Shown here in pieces: positions 16,449 to 26,157 of a stretch of 64,000 bases of DNA. The notes under the pieces are model-generated. The model was not told the origin of the DNA. It searched no databases and saw only the letters and a program-made list of their open reading frames with translations. Location: contig NZ_JODM01000021.1 of the NCBI RefSeq assembly GCF_000717995.1, positions 1 to 64,000 of the forward strand, in the 5' to 3' direction. The stretch comes from Streptomyces violaceorubidus (GTDB taxonomy: Bacteria > Actinomycetota > Actinomycetes > Streptomycetales > Streptomycetaceae). How positions within the stretch are numbered: position 1 is the first letter of the stretch; every line of letters starts with the position of its first letter. The position numbers were made by a program, and so were the translations under genes.

Positions 16449-17840
16449 ATGAGCCGTTCCGCACACCCCGCCGGGCCCCGTCACGCCGACGTCCTGCCCG
16501 AGGGGCACTACTCCGCGCCCGCGGACGATCTGAACGCCCTCGACCCCAAGGTCTGGGCCCGCACCGTCGGGCGGGACGCGGACGGTGTCGTCACCGTCGG
16601 CGGGATCACCGTCACGCAGCTCGCCGAGGAGTACGGCACTCCCGCCTACATCCTCGACGAGGCCGACTTCCGGGAGCGGGCGCGGGCCTGGCGCACCGCC
16701 TTCGGGGCCGACGCCGACGTCTTCTACGCCGGGAAGGCCTTCCTGTCGCGCGCCGTCGTGCGGTGGCTGCACGAGGAAGGGCTCAACCTCGACGTGTGTT
16801 CCGGTGGGGAGCTGGCCACCGCCCTCTCCGCCGGGATGCCCGCCGAGCGGATCGCCTTCCACGGCAACAACAAGTCGCCGGAGGAGATCGAGCGCGCCGT
16901 ACGGGCCGGGGTCGGGCGGATCGTGCTCGACTCCTTCCAGGAGATCGTGCGCGTCGCCCACGTCGCCGAGTCGCTGGGCCAGCGGCAGCGGGTGCAGATC
17001 CGGATCACCGTCGGCGTCGAGGCGCACACCCACGAGTTCATCGCCACCGCCCACGAGGACCAGAAGTTCGGGATCCCGCTGGCCGGCGGGCAGGCGGCCG
17101 AGGCCGTGCGGCGGGCCCTGAAGCTGGACGGCCTGGAGGTCATCGGGATCCACTCGCACATCGGGTCGCAGATCTTCGACATGTCGGGGTTCGAGGTCGC
17201 CGCGCACCGGGTCGTGGGGCTGCTCAAGGACATCCGGGACGAGCACGGCGTCGAGCTGCCCGAGATCGACCTCGGGGGCGGGCTGGGCATCGCGTACACC
17301 AGTGACGACGATCCCCGCGAGCCGCACGAGATCGCCAAGGCGCTGACCGAGATCGTGACGAGGGAGTGCGAGGCCGCCCGGCTCGCCACCCCCCGCATCT
17401 CCGTCGAGCCCGGGCGGGCCATCGTCGGGCCGACGGCCTTCACGCTGTACGAGGTCGGCACCATCAAGCCGCTGGACGGGCTGCGGACGTACGTGTCCGT
17501 GGACGGCGGGATGTCGGACAACATCCGCACCGCGCTCTACGACGCCGAGTACAGCGTCGCCCTCGTCTCCCGCACCTCAAACGCCGAGCCGATGCTCGTG
17601 CGCGTCGTCGGCAAGCACTGCGAGAGCGGGGACATCGTGGTGAAGGACGCGTTCCTGCCGGGGGACCTGGCACCGGGTGACCTGGTCGCCGTACCGGCGA
17701 CGGGGGCGTACTGCCGCTCCATGGCCAGCAACTACAACCACGTGCTGCGGCCGCCCGTGGTCTCGGTGCGGGACGGCGCGGCGCGGGTCGTCGTCCGGCG
17801 GGAGACCGAGGAGGATCTGCTGCGTCTCGACGTCGGGTGA
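16449..17840 (+). CDS. lysA: Diaminopimelate decarboxylase
   Basis: PLP enzyme that decarboxylates meso-diaminopimelate to L-lysine, the last step of lysine synthesis. The 463 residues show the fold-III alanine-racemase-like barrel. PLP Lys96 lies in FYAGKAF. Other motifs are HSHIGSQ, the phosphate-binding GGGLG, EPGRAIV, the active-site Cys in KHCESGD, and YCRSMASNYN near the C-terminus. Length is normal. ATG start at 16449, 18 bp after nrtL. It precedes the homoserine/threonine genes, so aspartate-family genes are clustered here. Confidence 0.96.
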   Translation: MSRSAHPAGPRHADVLPEGHYSAPADDLNALDPKVWARTVGRDADGVVTVGGITVTQLAEEYGTPAYILDEADFRERARAWRTAFGADADVFYAGKAFLSRAVVRWLHEEGLNLDVCSGGELATALSAGMPAERIAFHGNNKSPEEIERAVRAGVGRIVLDSFQEIVRVAHVAESLGQRQRVQIRITVGVEAHTHEFIATAHEDQKFGIPLAGGQAAEAVRRALKLDGLEVIGIHSHIGSQIFDMSGFEVAAHRVVGLLKDIRDEHGVELPEIDLGGGLGIAYTSDDDPREPHEIAKALTEIVTRECEAARLATPRISVEPGRAIVGPTAFTLYEVGTIKPLDGLRTYVSVDGGMSDNIRTALYDAEYSVALVSRTSNAEPMLVRVVGKHCESGDIVVKDAFLPGDLAPGDLVAVPATGAYCRSMASNYNHVLRPPVVSVRDGAARVVVRRETEEDLLRLDVG

Positions 17841-17937
17841 CGCCCCGCGGCGGAGGAGCCCCCGGCCACGCCCCGCCCGAAGGAGCGGGAGGGTGAAGAT
17901 CTTCCGGCTCGCGACCCCTCCGAAAATGAAATAAACG

Positions 17938-17984
17938 TCTCACGATCCGGACGAAAGGCAGAAAATCCCGTCCGGTGCGTGAGA
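17938..17984 (+). promoter_or_regulatory. Inverted repeat in the lysA-hom leader
   Basis: TCTCACGATCCGGAC (17938-17952) and GTCCGGTGCGTGAGA (17970-17984) are complementary at 13 of 15 positions around a 17-base loop rich in A. The structure ends about 38 bases before the hom start. It could be an operator, a leader hairpin controlling hom, or the terminator of lysA, although no T run follows. Confidence 0.45.
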
Positions 17985-18022
17985 CTGGTCCCACCGTAGA
18001 CGGTATGAGGAAACGAGGTCGG

Positions 18023-19315
18023 ATGATGCGTACGCGTCCGCTGAAGGTGGCGCTGCTGGGCTGTGGAGTGGTCGGCTCAGAGGTGGCGCGCATCATGACG
18101 ACGCACGCCGCCGACCTCGCCGCCCGGATCGGCGCCCCGGTGGAGCTCGCGGGGGTCGCCGTACGGCGGCCCGACAAGGTGCGGGAGGGGATCGACCCGG
18201 CCCTCGTGACCACGGACGCCACCGCGCTCGTCAAGCGGGGGGACATCGACGTCGTCGTCGAGGTGATCGGGGGGATCGAGCCCGCCCGTACGCTCATCAC
18301 CACCGCCTTCGCGCACGGCGCCTCCGTGGTCTCCGCCAACAAGGCGCTCATCGCCCAGGACGGCGCGGCCCTGCACGCCGCCGCCGACGAGCACGGCAGG
18401 GACCTGTACTACGAGGCCGCCGTCGCCGGTGCCATCCCGCTGATCCGGCCGCTGCGCGAGTCGCTGGCCGGCGACAAGGTCAACCGGGTGCTCGGCATCG
18501 TCAACGGGACGACCAACTTCATCCTCGACGCGATGGACTCCACGGGCGCCGGGTACCAGGAGGCCCTGGACGAGGCCACCGCCCTCGGGTACGCCGAGGC
18601 CGACCCGACCGCCGACGTCGAGGCCTTCGACGCCGCCGCCAAGGCCGCCATCCTCGCCGGGATCGCCTTCCATACGCGCGTGCGCCTCGACGACGTCTAC
18701 CGCGAGGGCATGACCGAGGTCACCGCCGCCGACTTCGCCTCCGCCAAGGAGATGGGCTGCACCATCAAGCTGCTCGCCATCTGCGAGCGGGCGGCGGACG
18801 GGGGATCGGTCACCGCACGCGTGCACCCCGCGATGATCCCGCTCAGCCACCCGCTGGCCAATGTGCGCGAGGCGTACAACGCGGTGTTCGTGGAGTCCGA
18901 GGCCGCCGGTCAGCTCATGTTCTACGGGCCCGGTGCCGGCGGCTCCCCGACCGCCTCCGCCGTGCTCGGCGACCTCGTCGCCGTCTGCCGCAACCGGATC
19001 GGGGGCGCCACCGGTCCCGGCGAGTCCGCGTACGCCGCCCTGCCCGTCTCCCCGATGGGCGACGTCGTCACGCGCTACCACATCAGCCTCGACGTGGCCG
19101 ACAAACCGGGCGTGCTCGCCCAGGTCGCGACCGTGTTCGCGGAGCACGGTGTCTCCATCGACACCGTGCGGCAGTCCGGCAAGGACGGCGAGGCATCCCT
19201 CGTCGTCGTCACCCACCGCGCGTCCGACGCCGCCCTCGGCGGTACGGTCGAGGCGCTGCGCAAGCTCGACACCGTGCGGGGTGTCGCCAGCATCATGCGG
19301 GTTGAAGGAGAGTAA
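18023..19315 (+). CDS. hom: Homoserine dehydrogenase
   Basis: NAD(P)-dependent reduction of aspartate semialdehyde to homoserine, the branch point to threonine and methionine. N-terminal Rossmann motif LLGCGVVGSEV; catalytic region with SANKALI, YEAAVAGAIPLI and GIVNGTTNFIL. The C-terminal ACT domain (from about residue 350, YHISLDVADKPGVLAQVA) is where threonine feedback normally acts. The ATG at 18023 (MMRTRPLKV) was chosen because GAGG lies upstream and the Rossmann strand starts at once; ATG at 18005 is possible. It is followed seven bases later by thrC. Confidence 0.95.
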   Translation: MMRTRPLKVALLGCGVVGSEVARIMTTHAADLAARIGAPVELAGVAVRRPDKVREGIDPALVTTDATALVKRGDIDVVVEVIGGIEPARTLITTAFAHGASVVSANKALIAQDGAALHAAADEHGRDLYYEAAVAGAIPLIRPLRESLAGDKVNRVLGIVNGTTNFILDAMDSTGAGYQEALDEATALGYAEADPTADVEAFDAAAKAAILAGIAFHTRVRLDDVYREGMTEVTAADFASAKEMGCTIKLLAICERAADGGSVTARVHPAMIPLSHPLANVREAYNAVFVESEAAGQLMFYGPGAGGSPTASAVLGDLVAVCRNRIGGATGPGESAYAALPVSPMGDVVTRYHISLDVADKPGVLAQVATVFAEHGVSIDTVRQSGKDGEASLVVVTHRASDAALGGTVEALRKLDTVRGVASIMRVEGE

Positions 19316-19321
19316 CCAGCA

Positions 19322-20380
19322 ATGACCCACCAGTGGCGCGGAATCATCGAGGAGTACCGGGACCGGCTGCCCGTCTCCGACAGCACGCCCGTCGTGACGC
19401 TCCGTGAGGGCGGCACCCCGCTCGTGCCCGCGCAGGTGCTCTCCGAGCGCACGGGCTGCGAGGTCCACCTCAAGGTCGAGGGGGCGAACCCGACCGGGTC
19501 CTTCAAGGACCGCGGCATGACCATGGCCATCAGCAAGGCGAAGGAGGAGGGGGCGCAGGCCGTCATCTGCGCGTCCACCGGCAACACCTCCGCCTCCGCC
19601 GCCGCCTACGGCGTGCGTGCGGGCATGGTCTCCGCCGTGCTCGTGCCGCAGGGCAAGATCGCGCTCGGCAAGATGGGCCAGGCCCTCGTGCACGGCGCGA
19701 AGATCCTCCAGGTCGACGGCAACTTCGACGACTGCCTCACGCTGGCCCGCGCGCTCAGCGACAACTACCCCGTGGCGCTGGTCAATTCGGTCAACCCGGT
19801 ACGGATCGAGGGGCAGAAGACGGCCGCCTTCGAGATCGTGGACATGCTCGGCGACGCGCCCGACATCCACGTCCTCCCGGTGGGCAACGCGGGCAACATC
19901 ACCGCGTACTGGAAGGGCTACAAGGAGTACGCCGCCGACCGGGTCAGCGCCAGGACGCCCCGCATGTGGGGGTTCCAGGCCTCCGGCAGCGCCCCGATCG
20001 TGCGCGGCGAGGTCGTCAAGGACCCCTCCACCATCGCCACCGCCATCCGCATCGGCAACCCCGCCTCGTGGGACTTCGCGCTCGCCGCGCGGGACGAGTC
20101 GGGCGGCGCCATCGACGAGGTGACGGACCGTGAGATCCTGCGCGCCTACCGGCTGTTGGCCTCCCAGGAGGGCGTCTTCGTGGAGCCCGCGTCCGCCGCG
20201 TCGGTGGCCGGTCTGCTGAAGGCGGCGGAGCAGGGCAAGGTCGACCCGGGGCAGCGCATCGTGTGCACCGTCACCGGCAACGGGCTGAAGGACCCGGACT
20301 GGGCCGTCGCGGGCGCCCCGCAGCCGGTCACCGTCCCGGTCGACGCGGCGACGGCGGCCGAGCGGCTCGGCCTGGTCTGA
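19322..20380 (+). CDS. thrC: Threonine synthase
   Basis: PLP enzyme that converts O-phosphohomoserine to threonine. The 352 residues fit the shorter bacterial class. PLP Lys62 lies in [23 protein letters not shown] and the phosphate-binding [11 protein letters not shown] are clear. AAGGAGAG ends ten bases before the ATG. Only six bases separate it from hom, so the two form an operon. thrB follows after a 339-bp gap, so it may have its own promoter. Confidence 0.96.
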   Translation: MTHQWRGIIEEYRDRLPVSDSTPVVTLREGGTPLVPAQVLSERTGCEVHLKVEGANPTGSFKDRGMTMAISKAKEEGAQAVICASTGNTSASAAAYGVRAGMVSAVLVPQGKIALGKMGQALVHGAKILQVDGNFDDCLTLARALSDNYPVALVNSVNPVRIEGQKTAAFEIVDMLGDAPDIHVLPVGNAGNITAYWKGYKEYAADRVSARTPRMWGFQASGSAPIVRGEVVKDPSTIATAIRIGNPASWDFALAARDESGGAIDEVTDREILRAYRLLASQEGVFVEPASAASVAGLLKAAEQGKVDPGQRIVCTVTGNGLKDPDWAVAGAPQPVTVPVDAATAAERLGLV

Positions 20381-20719
20381 GCGGCTCGGCCCGGTCCGGG
20401 CGCCGCATCCGTGCGACGCGACCGGCGTAAGAGGGCGTAAGCGACGCCCGGCCGGGAAGGTCACTCACCAGGGGTTGCACAGGGGGCTTACGACACGCAT
20501 CGTGCGCCTCCTGTGCGCCCTATGTCGCCACGGAACCTTCCTTCGATAGGCTGTACCTAACCCGCCCGCCGCATATGCCGCGGCGCCGCGCCGTCCCCGC
20601 GGTCGCGCCCAGGGTTCTGTACGTCATCGTCATCGAATGTCAATCGACAGTCACGGCAGTCACGGCAGTCAGTCACGGCAGTTCCCACAGTCACGCAGCT
20701 CAAGGAGAGTCATCGAGCG
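20381..20719 (+). promoter_or_regulatory. thrC-thrB gap with short direct repeats
   Basis: A 339-bp non-coding gap. A TAGGCT box at 20547-20552 could be a -10 for thrB; a good -35 is not visible. At 20646-20696 the element CAGTCACG recurs four times, mostly as CAGTCACGGCAGTCACGGC-like units, just before the thrB ribosome site (AAGGAGAG at 20702-20709). These may be an operator or simple slippage repeats. Confidence 0.4.
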
Positions 20720-21649
20720 ATGGCCGGTCCAGCGTTCCGCGCCGCCGCCGTCAGGGTGCGCGTCCCCGCCACCAGCGCCAATCTCGGTCCGGGCTTCGAC
20801 GCCCTCGGCCTCGCGCTGGGTCTCTACGACGACGTGGTCGTCCGGGTGGCCGACTCCGGGCTGCACATCGACATCGCGGGTGAGGGCAGCGAGACCCTCC
20901 CGCGCGACGAGAAGCACCTCCTCGTCCGCTCCCTGCGCACCGCCTTCGACCTGCTCGGCGGACAGCCGCGCGGCCTGGAGATCGTCTGCGCCAACCGCAT
21001 CCCGCACGGCCGCGGCCTCGGCTCCTCCTCCGCCGCCATCTGCGCCGGCATCGTCGCCGCGCGGGCGGTGACCATAGGCGGCGAGGCCCGCCTCGACGAC
21101 GCCGCGCTGCTCGACCTCGCCACCGAGATCGAGGGCCACCCGGACAACGTGGCGGCCTGTCTGCTGGGCGGATTCACCCTGTCCTGGATGGAGTCCGGCG
21201 CCGCCCGGGCGATCAGGATGGAGCCTTCCGATTCCATCGTTCCGGTGGTTTTCGTGCCCGGAAAGCCGGTCCTGACCCAGACCGCGCGCGGACTGCTCCC
21301 GCGCAGCGTCCCGCACGTCGACGCAGCCGCCAACGCCGGTCGCGCCGCACTGCTCGTCGAGGCCCTCACCCGGCGCCCCGAGCTGCTGCTGCCGGCCACC
21401 GAGGACCGCCTGCACCAGGAGTACCGCGCGCCGGCCATGCCGGAGAGCGCGGCGCTGGTGGAACGGCTGCGCGGCGACGGCATCCCCGCGGTGATCTCGG
21501 GTGCCGGGCCCACCGTGATGGCCCTGGCCGACGCCGACACGGCCGACAAGGTCGAGGCGCTGGCGGGAACGGACTGGGCGGCCAACCGGCTCGGCCTGGA
21601 CCAGCAGGGCGCGTGCGTCCTGCCCCTGGCGACCGCCAGTGACACCTGA
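20720..21649 (+). CDS. thrB: Homoserine kinase
   Basis: GHMP-family kinase that phosphorylates homoserine at the expense of ATP, feeding ThrC. The 309 residues show the GHMP motifs in order: VPATSANLGPGFDALG (N-terminal), the ATP-binding PHGRGLGSSSAAI near residue 98, and the C-terminal ISGAGPTVMAL. The start follows AAGGAGAG at good spacing. Standard length. It is separated from thrC by a long gap and precedes rho by 429 bp. Confidence 0.96.
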   Translation: MAGPAFRAAAVRVRVPATSANLGPGFDALGLALGLYDDVVVRVADSGLHIDIAGEGSETLPRDEKHLLVRSLRTAFDLLGGQPRGLEIVCANRIPHGRGLGSSSAAICAGIVAARAVTIGGEARLDDAALLDLATEIEGHPDNVAACLLGGFTLSWMESGAARAIRMEPSDSIVPVVFVPGKPVLTQTARGLLPRSVPHVDAAANAGRAALLVEALTRRPELLLPATEDRLHQEYRAPAMPESAALVERLRGDGIPAVISGAGPTVMALADADTADKVEALAGTDWAANRLGLDQQGACVLPLATASDT

Positions 21650-22078
21650 CGCGGACGGTTGCCGGATTTCGAGAGGGGGAATGTTTGTTGGATCCGGTAG
21701 TGTTAACCTCAAGTCTGCACCCGACCCCACCATGGCGAGGTGCCTCGTGTCCCCGTCCGGGACAGACATTCTTCCGGGAGCCCCCCAAGCCGCATTGTGC
21801 AGTGGATGCCGTACGTGATCAGTACGGCCGACACGGGCGCTGAGCGGCCCGCCGGTGGGGTTTACCCCCGCTGGGGGAGTTTCGGAACCGGTGCGACCAC
21901 GCCGCATGACACTGACACCGGGTGCCACGGCTAGGGGAAGCGCCATCACCAGATATCTCTTCCGCCGTTCAGGCGGACCACCGCCCCGGCACGGTTCACA
22001 CAGCAAGGACCGAAGCCGGACAGCACAACCGGTCGCCGAGCCAGACAGGCCGACGTCCGCTCCAGGGAAGGACCCTTC
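21650..22078 (+). promoter_or_regulatory. Long rho leader region
   Basis: A 429-bp gap upstream of rho. A TAGTGT box near 21697-21702 could be a -10. Much of the region is GC-rich and able to fold. Long leaders are common for rho genes because Rho autoregulates by terminating within its own leader; that this happens here is inferred. Confidence 0.4.
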
Positions 22079-22082
22079 GTGA
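21906..22082 (+). CDS. Possible rho leader peptide ORF (58 codons)
   Basis: An ORF of 58 codons starting at the ATG at 21906 ([11 protein letters not shown]...), rich in Arg, Ser and Pro. Its TGA overlaps the rho GTG start as GTGA, the usual arrangement for translational coupling. I know no homologue, and the low-complexity composition may mean it is chance. If translated, it would couple ribosome movement in the leader to rho expression. Confidence 0.25.
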   Translation: MTLTPGATARGSAITRYLFRRSGGPPPRHGSHSKDRSRTAQPVAEPDRPTSAPGKDPS

Positions 22083-24154
22083 GCGACACCACCGATCTGA
22101 TGGGCGCACGTGTCGAGGAGACCGCTGCCGCGCCCGCCACGGACGCCTCCGCGCCTGCCACCGGTGCCGGCTCCCGGCGGCGCCGCGGTACCGGCCTCGA
22201 CGGCATGGTGCTGGCCGAGCTGCAGCAGGTCGCCTCCGGCCTCGGCATCAGGGGCACCGCGCGGATGCGCAAGAGCCAGCTGATCGAGGTCATCAAGGAG
22301 GCGCAGGCCGCGGGGGGCTCGCCCGCCAAGGCCGCGGCCGCCGCGGACACCGCCGGCGAGACCAAGCCGAAGCGCCGCAGCACCTCCCGGACCCGTACGG
22401 GCGACGAGGCACCCGCCGAGAAGGCGGAGAAGGCCGGCAAGGCCGACAAGAAGGCGGACAAGGCGGCCGCCGACAAGGCCGCCCAGCAGCAGATCGAGAT
22501 CCCCGGTCAGCCGTCCCCCAAGGTCAACGTCTCGGCCGAGCAGGCCGCCCCCGCCGACGACGCCCCCTCCGAGCGCCGTCGTCGCCGGGCCACCGCCGAC
22601 GCGGGCAGCCCGTCCGCCGCCACCGAGACGGTGGCCGTCGAGACCCGCACCGAGCCGAAGGCGGACGCCTCGGCCGCGCAGCAGACGCAGGGCCAGGGCG
22701 ACGCCCGTTCCGACGCCGAGGGCGGCGAGGGCCGCCGTCGCGACCGCCGTGACCGTGGCGACCGCGGTGACCGTGGCGACCGTGGCGACCGCGGTGGCCG
22801 CGACCGGCGCGGCAAGGGCGACGACCAGCAGAACCAGGGCGGCGGCCGCCAGGACCGTCAGCAGCAGGGCGGCGGCGGACGCCAGGACCGCCAGCAGCAC
22901 GACGACGGTTACGACGACGACGGCAGCGGCCGTCGCGGCCGTCGCGGCCGCTACCGGGACCGCCGGGGCCGTCGCGGGCGCGACGAGATCCAGGAGCCGC
23001 AGATCAACGAGGACGACGTCCTCATCCCGGTCGCCGGCATCCTCGACATCCTCGACAACTACGCGTTCATCCGGACCTCCGGCTACCTGCCCGGCCCCAA
23101 CGACGTGTACGTCTCCCTCGCCCAGGTCCGCAAGAACGGGCTGCGCAAGGGCGACCACCTCACCGGTGCCGTGCGCCAGCCCAAGGAGGGCGAGCGCCGC
23201 GAGAAGTTCAACGCGCTGGTGCGCCTGGACTCGGTCAACGGCATGGCCCCCGAACACGGCCGCGGTCGGCCGGAGTTCAACAAGCTGACGCCGCTGTACC
23301 CGCAGGACCGCCTCCGCCTGGAGACGGACCCGGGCGTCCTCACCACCCGCATCATCGACCTCGTCGCGCCGATCGGTAAGGGCCAGCGCGGTCTGATCGT
23401 GGCCCCGCCGAAGACCGGCAAGACCATGATCATGCAGGCGATCGCCAACGCGATCACGCACAACAACCCCGAGTGCCACCTGATGGTCGTCCTGGTCGAC
23501 GAGCGTCCGGAAGAGGTCACCGACATGCAGCGGTCGGTGAAGGGCGAGGTCATCTCCTCGACCTTCGACCGCCCGGCCGAGGACCACACCACGGTCGCCG
23601 AGCTGGCCATCGAGCGCGCCAAGCGCCTGGTGGAGCTGGGTCACGACGTCGTCGTGCTGCTCGACTCGATCACGCGTCTGGGCCGTGCGTACAACCTCGC
23701 CGCCCCGGCCTCGGGCCGCATCCTGTCCGGTGGTGTCGACTCGACCGCCCTGTACCCGCCGAAGCGCTTCTTCGGTGCGGCCCGCAACATCGAGGACGGC
23801 GGTTCGCTGACCATCCTCGCCACCGCCCTGGTGGACACCGGGTCCCGCATGGACGAGGTCATTTTCGAGGAGTTCAAGGGCACCGGCAACGCCGAGCTCA
23901 AGCTCGACCGGAAGCTCGCCGACAAGCGCATCTTCCCGGCGGTGGACGTCGACGCGTCCGGCACCCGCAAGGAAGAGATCCTGCTCGGCAGCGACGAGCT
24001 CGCCATCACCTGGAAGCTGCGCCGCGTGCTGCACGCGCTCGACCAGCAGCAGGCGATCGAGCTGCTCCTCGACAAGATGAAGCAGACCAAGTCGAACGCC
24101 GAGTTCCTGATGCAGATCCAGAAGACGACCCCGACGCCCGGCAACGGCGACTGA
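22079..24154 (+). CDS. rho: Transcription termination factor Rho
   Basis: Hexameric RNA-dependent ATPase that ends transcription at C-rich sites. The 691 residues exceed E. coli Rho (419) because of an N-terminal insertion. After a Rho_N SAP-like segment ([16 protein letters not shown]...) comes about 200 residues of Ala/Lys/Glu and then Arg/Gly/Asp/Gln-rich sequence (repeated RGDRG, QDRQQ), typical of actinobacterial Rho. The RNA-binding OLD-fold ([14 protein letters not shown]) and ATPase follow: Walker A PPKTGKT with Lys448, Walker [12 protein letters not shown], and the Q/R-loop region [17 protein letters not shown] start with GGGAAGGA upstream. A strong hairpin follows the gene. Confidence 0.96.
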   Translation: MSDTTDLMGARVEETAAAPATDASAPATGAGSRRRRGTGLDGMVLAELQQVASGLGIRGTARMRKSQLIEVIKEAQAAGGSPAKAAAAADTAGETKPKRRSTSRTRTGDEAPAEKAEKAGKADKKADKAAADKAAQQQIEIPGQPSPKVNVSAEQAAPADDAPSERRRRRATADAGSPSAATETVAVETRTEPKADASAAQQTQGQGDARSDAEGGEGRRRDRRDRGDRGDRGDRGDRGGRDRRGKGDDQQNQGGGRQDRQQQGGGGRQDRQQHDDGYDDDGSGRRGRRGRYRDRRGRRGRDEIQEPQINEDDVLIPVAGILDILDNYAFIRTSGYLPGPNDVYVSLAQVRKNGLRKGDHLTGAVRQPKEGERREKFNALVRLDSVNGMAPEHGRGRPEFNKLTPLYPQDRLRLETDPGVLTTRIIDLVAPIGKGQRGLIVAPPKTGKTMIMQAIANAITHNNPECHLMVVLVDERPEEVTDMQRSVKGEVISSTFDRPAEDHTTVAELAIERAKRLVELGHDVVVLLDSITRLGRAYNLAAPASGRILSGGVDSTALYPPKRFFGAARNIEDGGSLTILATALVDTGSRMDEVIFEEFKGTGNAELKLDRKLADKRIFPAVDVDASGTRKEEILLGSDELAITWKLRRVLHALDQQQAIELLLDKMKQTKSNAEFLMQIQKTTPTPGNGD

Positions 24155-24178
24155 GCCACCGCCGGTCGGCTCGCCGTA

Positions 24179-24222
24179 CGGAAGTCCCGCTTCGTCACCA
24201 GGGTGACGGGGCGGGACTTCCG
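24179..24222 (+). terminator. Strong hairpin terminator after rho
   Basis: CGGAAGTCCCGC (24179-24190) pairs perfectly with GCGGGACTTCCG (24211-24222), and an inner CGTCACC/GGTGACG stem extends it. It lies 24 bases after the rho stop. No long T run, as usual in Streptomyces. Confidence 0.8.
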
Positions 24223-24366
24223 GCTTGTGGGGCTTGTAGGATCAGCGCACCGCAGTGGGGGGGAACGTATTTTCGGATACGCCCACAGGGTGATCAGTGC
24301 CGCCTTCACGGGCCCGCACCCAAGGGCTGTTCTCTCCTGCCTGCGTCTACGCGACAGGAGACCTGA

Positions 24367-26157
24367 GTGACATCTACCCCTCGAAGAGCCCGCCTGGCTC
24401 TTCCCGCGGCCACCGCCGCACTCGCCCTGTCGGGCGCGGTCCTCGCGGCCGTCCCCGCCCAGGCGTCCGACGGGACCCCCGTCCCGCCCCGGCCGGCCGC
24501 CACCGAACGGCCCGCCACCGCGTCCCACGCCGAGCTGGCGCAGCGCGCCCAGGACTCCGGGGCCGCCCTCAGGAACGGCACCGCGACCGCCCCCGACGCG
24601 CAGCCGGATGCCGCGCCGAGCACCGAGGCGCCGTCGGGCCGGATCGACCCGAAGATCATCGGCGGCCAGGACGCGACGATCTCCGAGGCGCCGTGGATGG
24701 TGCAGCTGCACTACTACGACGACAAGGGCAACGCCGACCCCGCCGACGACGAGGGCTACTTCTGCGGCGGCACCCTGGTGGCCCCGGCGAAGGTCCTGAC
24801 CGCCGCGCACTGCGTGTACGGCCTGGACTGGACGGAACACGGAACCGTCGTCGCCGGCACCGCCCAGCTGCCCGACCAGACGGGCCTGCACGGCGGCCGG
24901 GTCGCCGGGGTGTGGCGCCAGTGGATCAACCCCACGTACCGGCCCAGCAGCACCTCGGGCGGTGACCTGGCGGTGCTCACGCTGACCGAGGCGCTGCCGT
25001 ACAAGACCCTGCGGCCCACGACGAGCGGCGACACCGCCTCCTACGCCAACGGGACCCCGGCGACGGTCTACGGCTGGGGGCGCACCAGCTCCACCAGCCA
25101 GGAGATCTCGCCGACGCTGCGGAAGGCGACCGTGCCGATGCGCTCGGACGCCTCCTGCACCTCGTACTGGGGCTCCGACTTCGTGCCCGGCCAGATGGCC
25201 TGCGCCGGTGACCCGGCCTCCGGCCAGGACGCCGGTACGGTCTCCCCGTGCAACGGCGACTCCGGCGGCCCGCTCGTGGTCAACGGCCGTATCGCCGGTG
25301 TGGTGTCCTGGGGCGTCAAGGACTGCGTCGCCTCGGGCGCCTACGCCGTCTACGCCAAGGTCAGCTCCTACGTCGGCGAGGTCAACTCCCGCGTCGACGA
25401 CACCGACCTCGACTTCGACGGCCTGGCGGACCTGTTCGCACGCACCCCCGGCGGGGAGGCGTACGAGTACTACTCCGTCGGCGACAAGGCGCCCTACCTG
25501 GCCGACCGCCTCTCGCTCGGCGACTGGGGCGGGGTGAACCTGGTGCGCCAGGGCGACCTGGACCGCGACTTCTACCAGGACTACGTGTACCGCGCCTCGG
25601 ACGGCGTGCTGTACACCCTCGCCTTCGACGGGGTCGACAGCTACCGGTCGATCCGGGTCGGCGGCGGCTGGAACGCGATGAAGGACCTCCGCGTCCCGGG
25701 CGACCTCTCCGGCGACGCCCTGCCCGACCTGGTCGCCAAGGACAAGGACGGCGTCCTGTGGCTCTACCCCGGCAAGGGCGACGGCACGTTCGGCAGCCGC
25801 GTCCGGATCGGCGGCGGCTGGGCCTCCTTCACGATCACCGGCAAGGGCGACTACAACCGCGACGGCAGGCCCGACCTGCTGGCGCGGGACGGCTCGGGCG
25901 TCCTGTGGCTGTACCCGGGCACCGGGAAGGCCGCGCCGGCGTTCGGCAGCCGGGTCAAGGTCGGCGGCGGCTGGAACGCCTACGGCGCCTTCACCACCGC
26001 CGGTGACCTCACCGGTGACGGCAGGCCCGACCTGCTGGCCCGCGACAGCTCCGGTGTGATGTGGCTGTACAAGGGCACCGGCGCCTCGGGCACGGCCACG
26101 TTCAAGACCCGTGTCCGGGTCGGCGGCGGGTGGAACGCGTTCAACCTCTTCGGCTGA
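24367..26157 (+). CDS. Secreted S1-family serine protease with C-terminal FG-GAP/VCBS-like repeats
   Basis: A 596-residue exported protease. Signal peptide at about residues 1-33 (TPRRARLALPAATAALALSG, cleavage near AQA). The propeptide runs to IIGG at 97-100. The catalytic triad is His148 (LTAAHC), Asp200 (SGGDLAVL) and Ser299 (CNGDSGGP). Position 293, six before the Ser, is Ser rather than the Asp of trypsin, which suggests chymotrypsin-like rather than Arg/Lys specificity. From about residue 345 four or five repeats of the type DGRPDLLARD... GVLWLYPG... RVGGGWN form an FG-GAP-like propeller. GTG start with AGGAGA upstream. It lies between rho and the LCP gene, which I recall as adjacent in S. 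coelicolor, so it may be an insertion. Confidence 0.9.
   Translation: MTSTPRRARLALPAATAALALSGAVLAAVPAQASDGTPVPPRPAATERPATASHAELAQRAQDSGAALRNGTATAPDAQPDAAPSTEAPSGRIDPKIIGGQDATISEAPWMVQLHYYDDKGNADPADDEGYFCGGTLVAPAKVLTAAHCVYGLDWTEHGTVVAGTAQLPDQTGLHGGRVAGVWRQWINPTYRPSSTSGGDLAVLTLTEALPYKTLRPTTSGDTASYANGTPATVYGWGRTSSTSQEISPTLRKATVPMRSDASCTSYWGSDFVPGQMACAGDPASGQDAGTVSPCNGDSGGPLVVNGRIAGVVSWGVKDCVASGAYAVYAKVSSYVGEVNSRVDDTDLDFDGLADLFARTPGGEAYEYYSVGDKAPYLADRLSLGDWGGVNLVRQGDLDRDFYQDYVYRASDGVLYTLAFDGVDSYRSIRVGGGWNAMKDLRVPGDLSGDALPDLVAKDKDGVLWLYPGKGDGTFGSRVRIGGGWASFTITGKGDYNRDGRPDLLARDGSGVLWLYPGTGKAAPAFGSRVKVGGGWNAYGAFTTAGDLTGDGRPDLLARDSSGVMWLYKGTGASGTATFKTRVRVGGGWNAFNLFG

Noticed and set aside
17975..18022. 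Longer N-terminus for homoserine dehydrogenase
   Set aside because: The start at 17975 overlaps the inverted repeat and adds 16 residues not expected in the family; ATG at 18023 has better spacing to GAGG.
22739..22960. Short tandem repeats that could suggest a CRISPR or satellite array
   Set aside because: They are in-frame codons for the Arg/Gly/Asp/Gln-rich insertion of Rho, with no spacers of constant length. No CRISPR array is visible in the window.
20669..24034. A 1121-codon open frame on the minus strand opposite thrB and rho
   Set aside because: It is the antisense shadow of two certain genes. Very high third-position GC leaves stop-free frames on the opposite strand.
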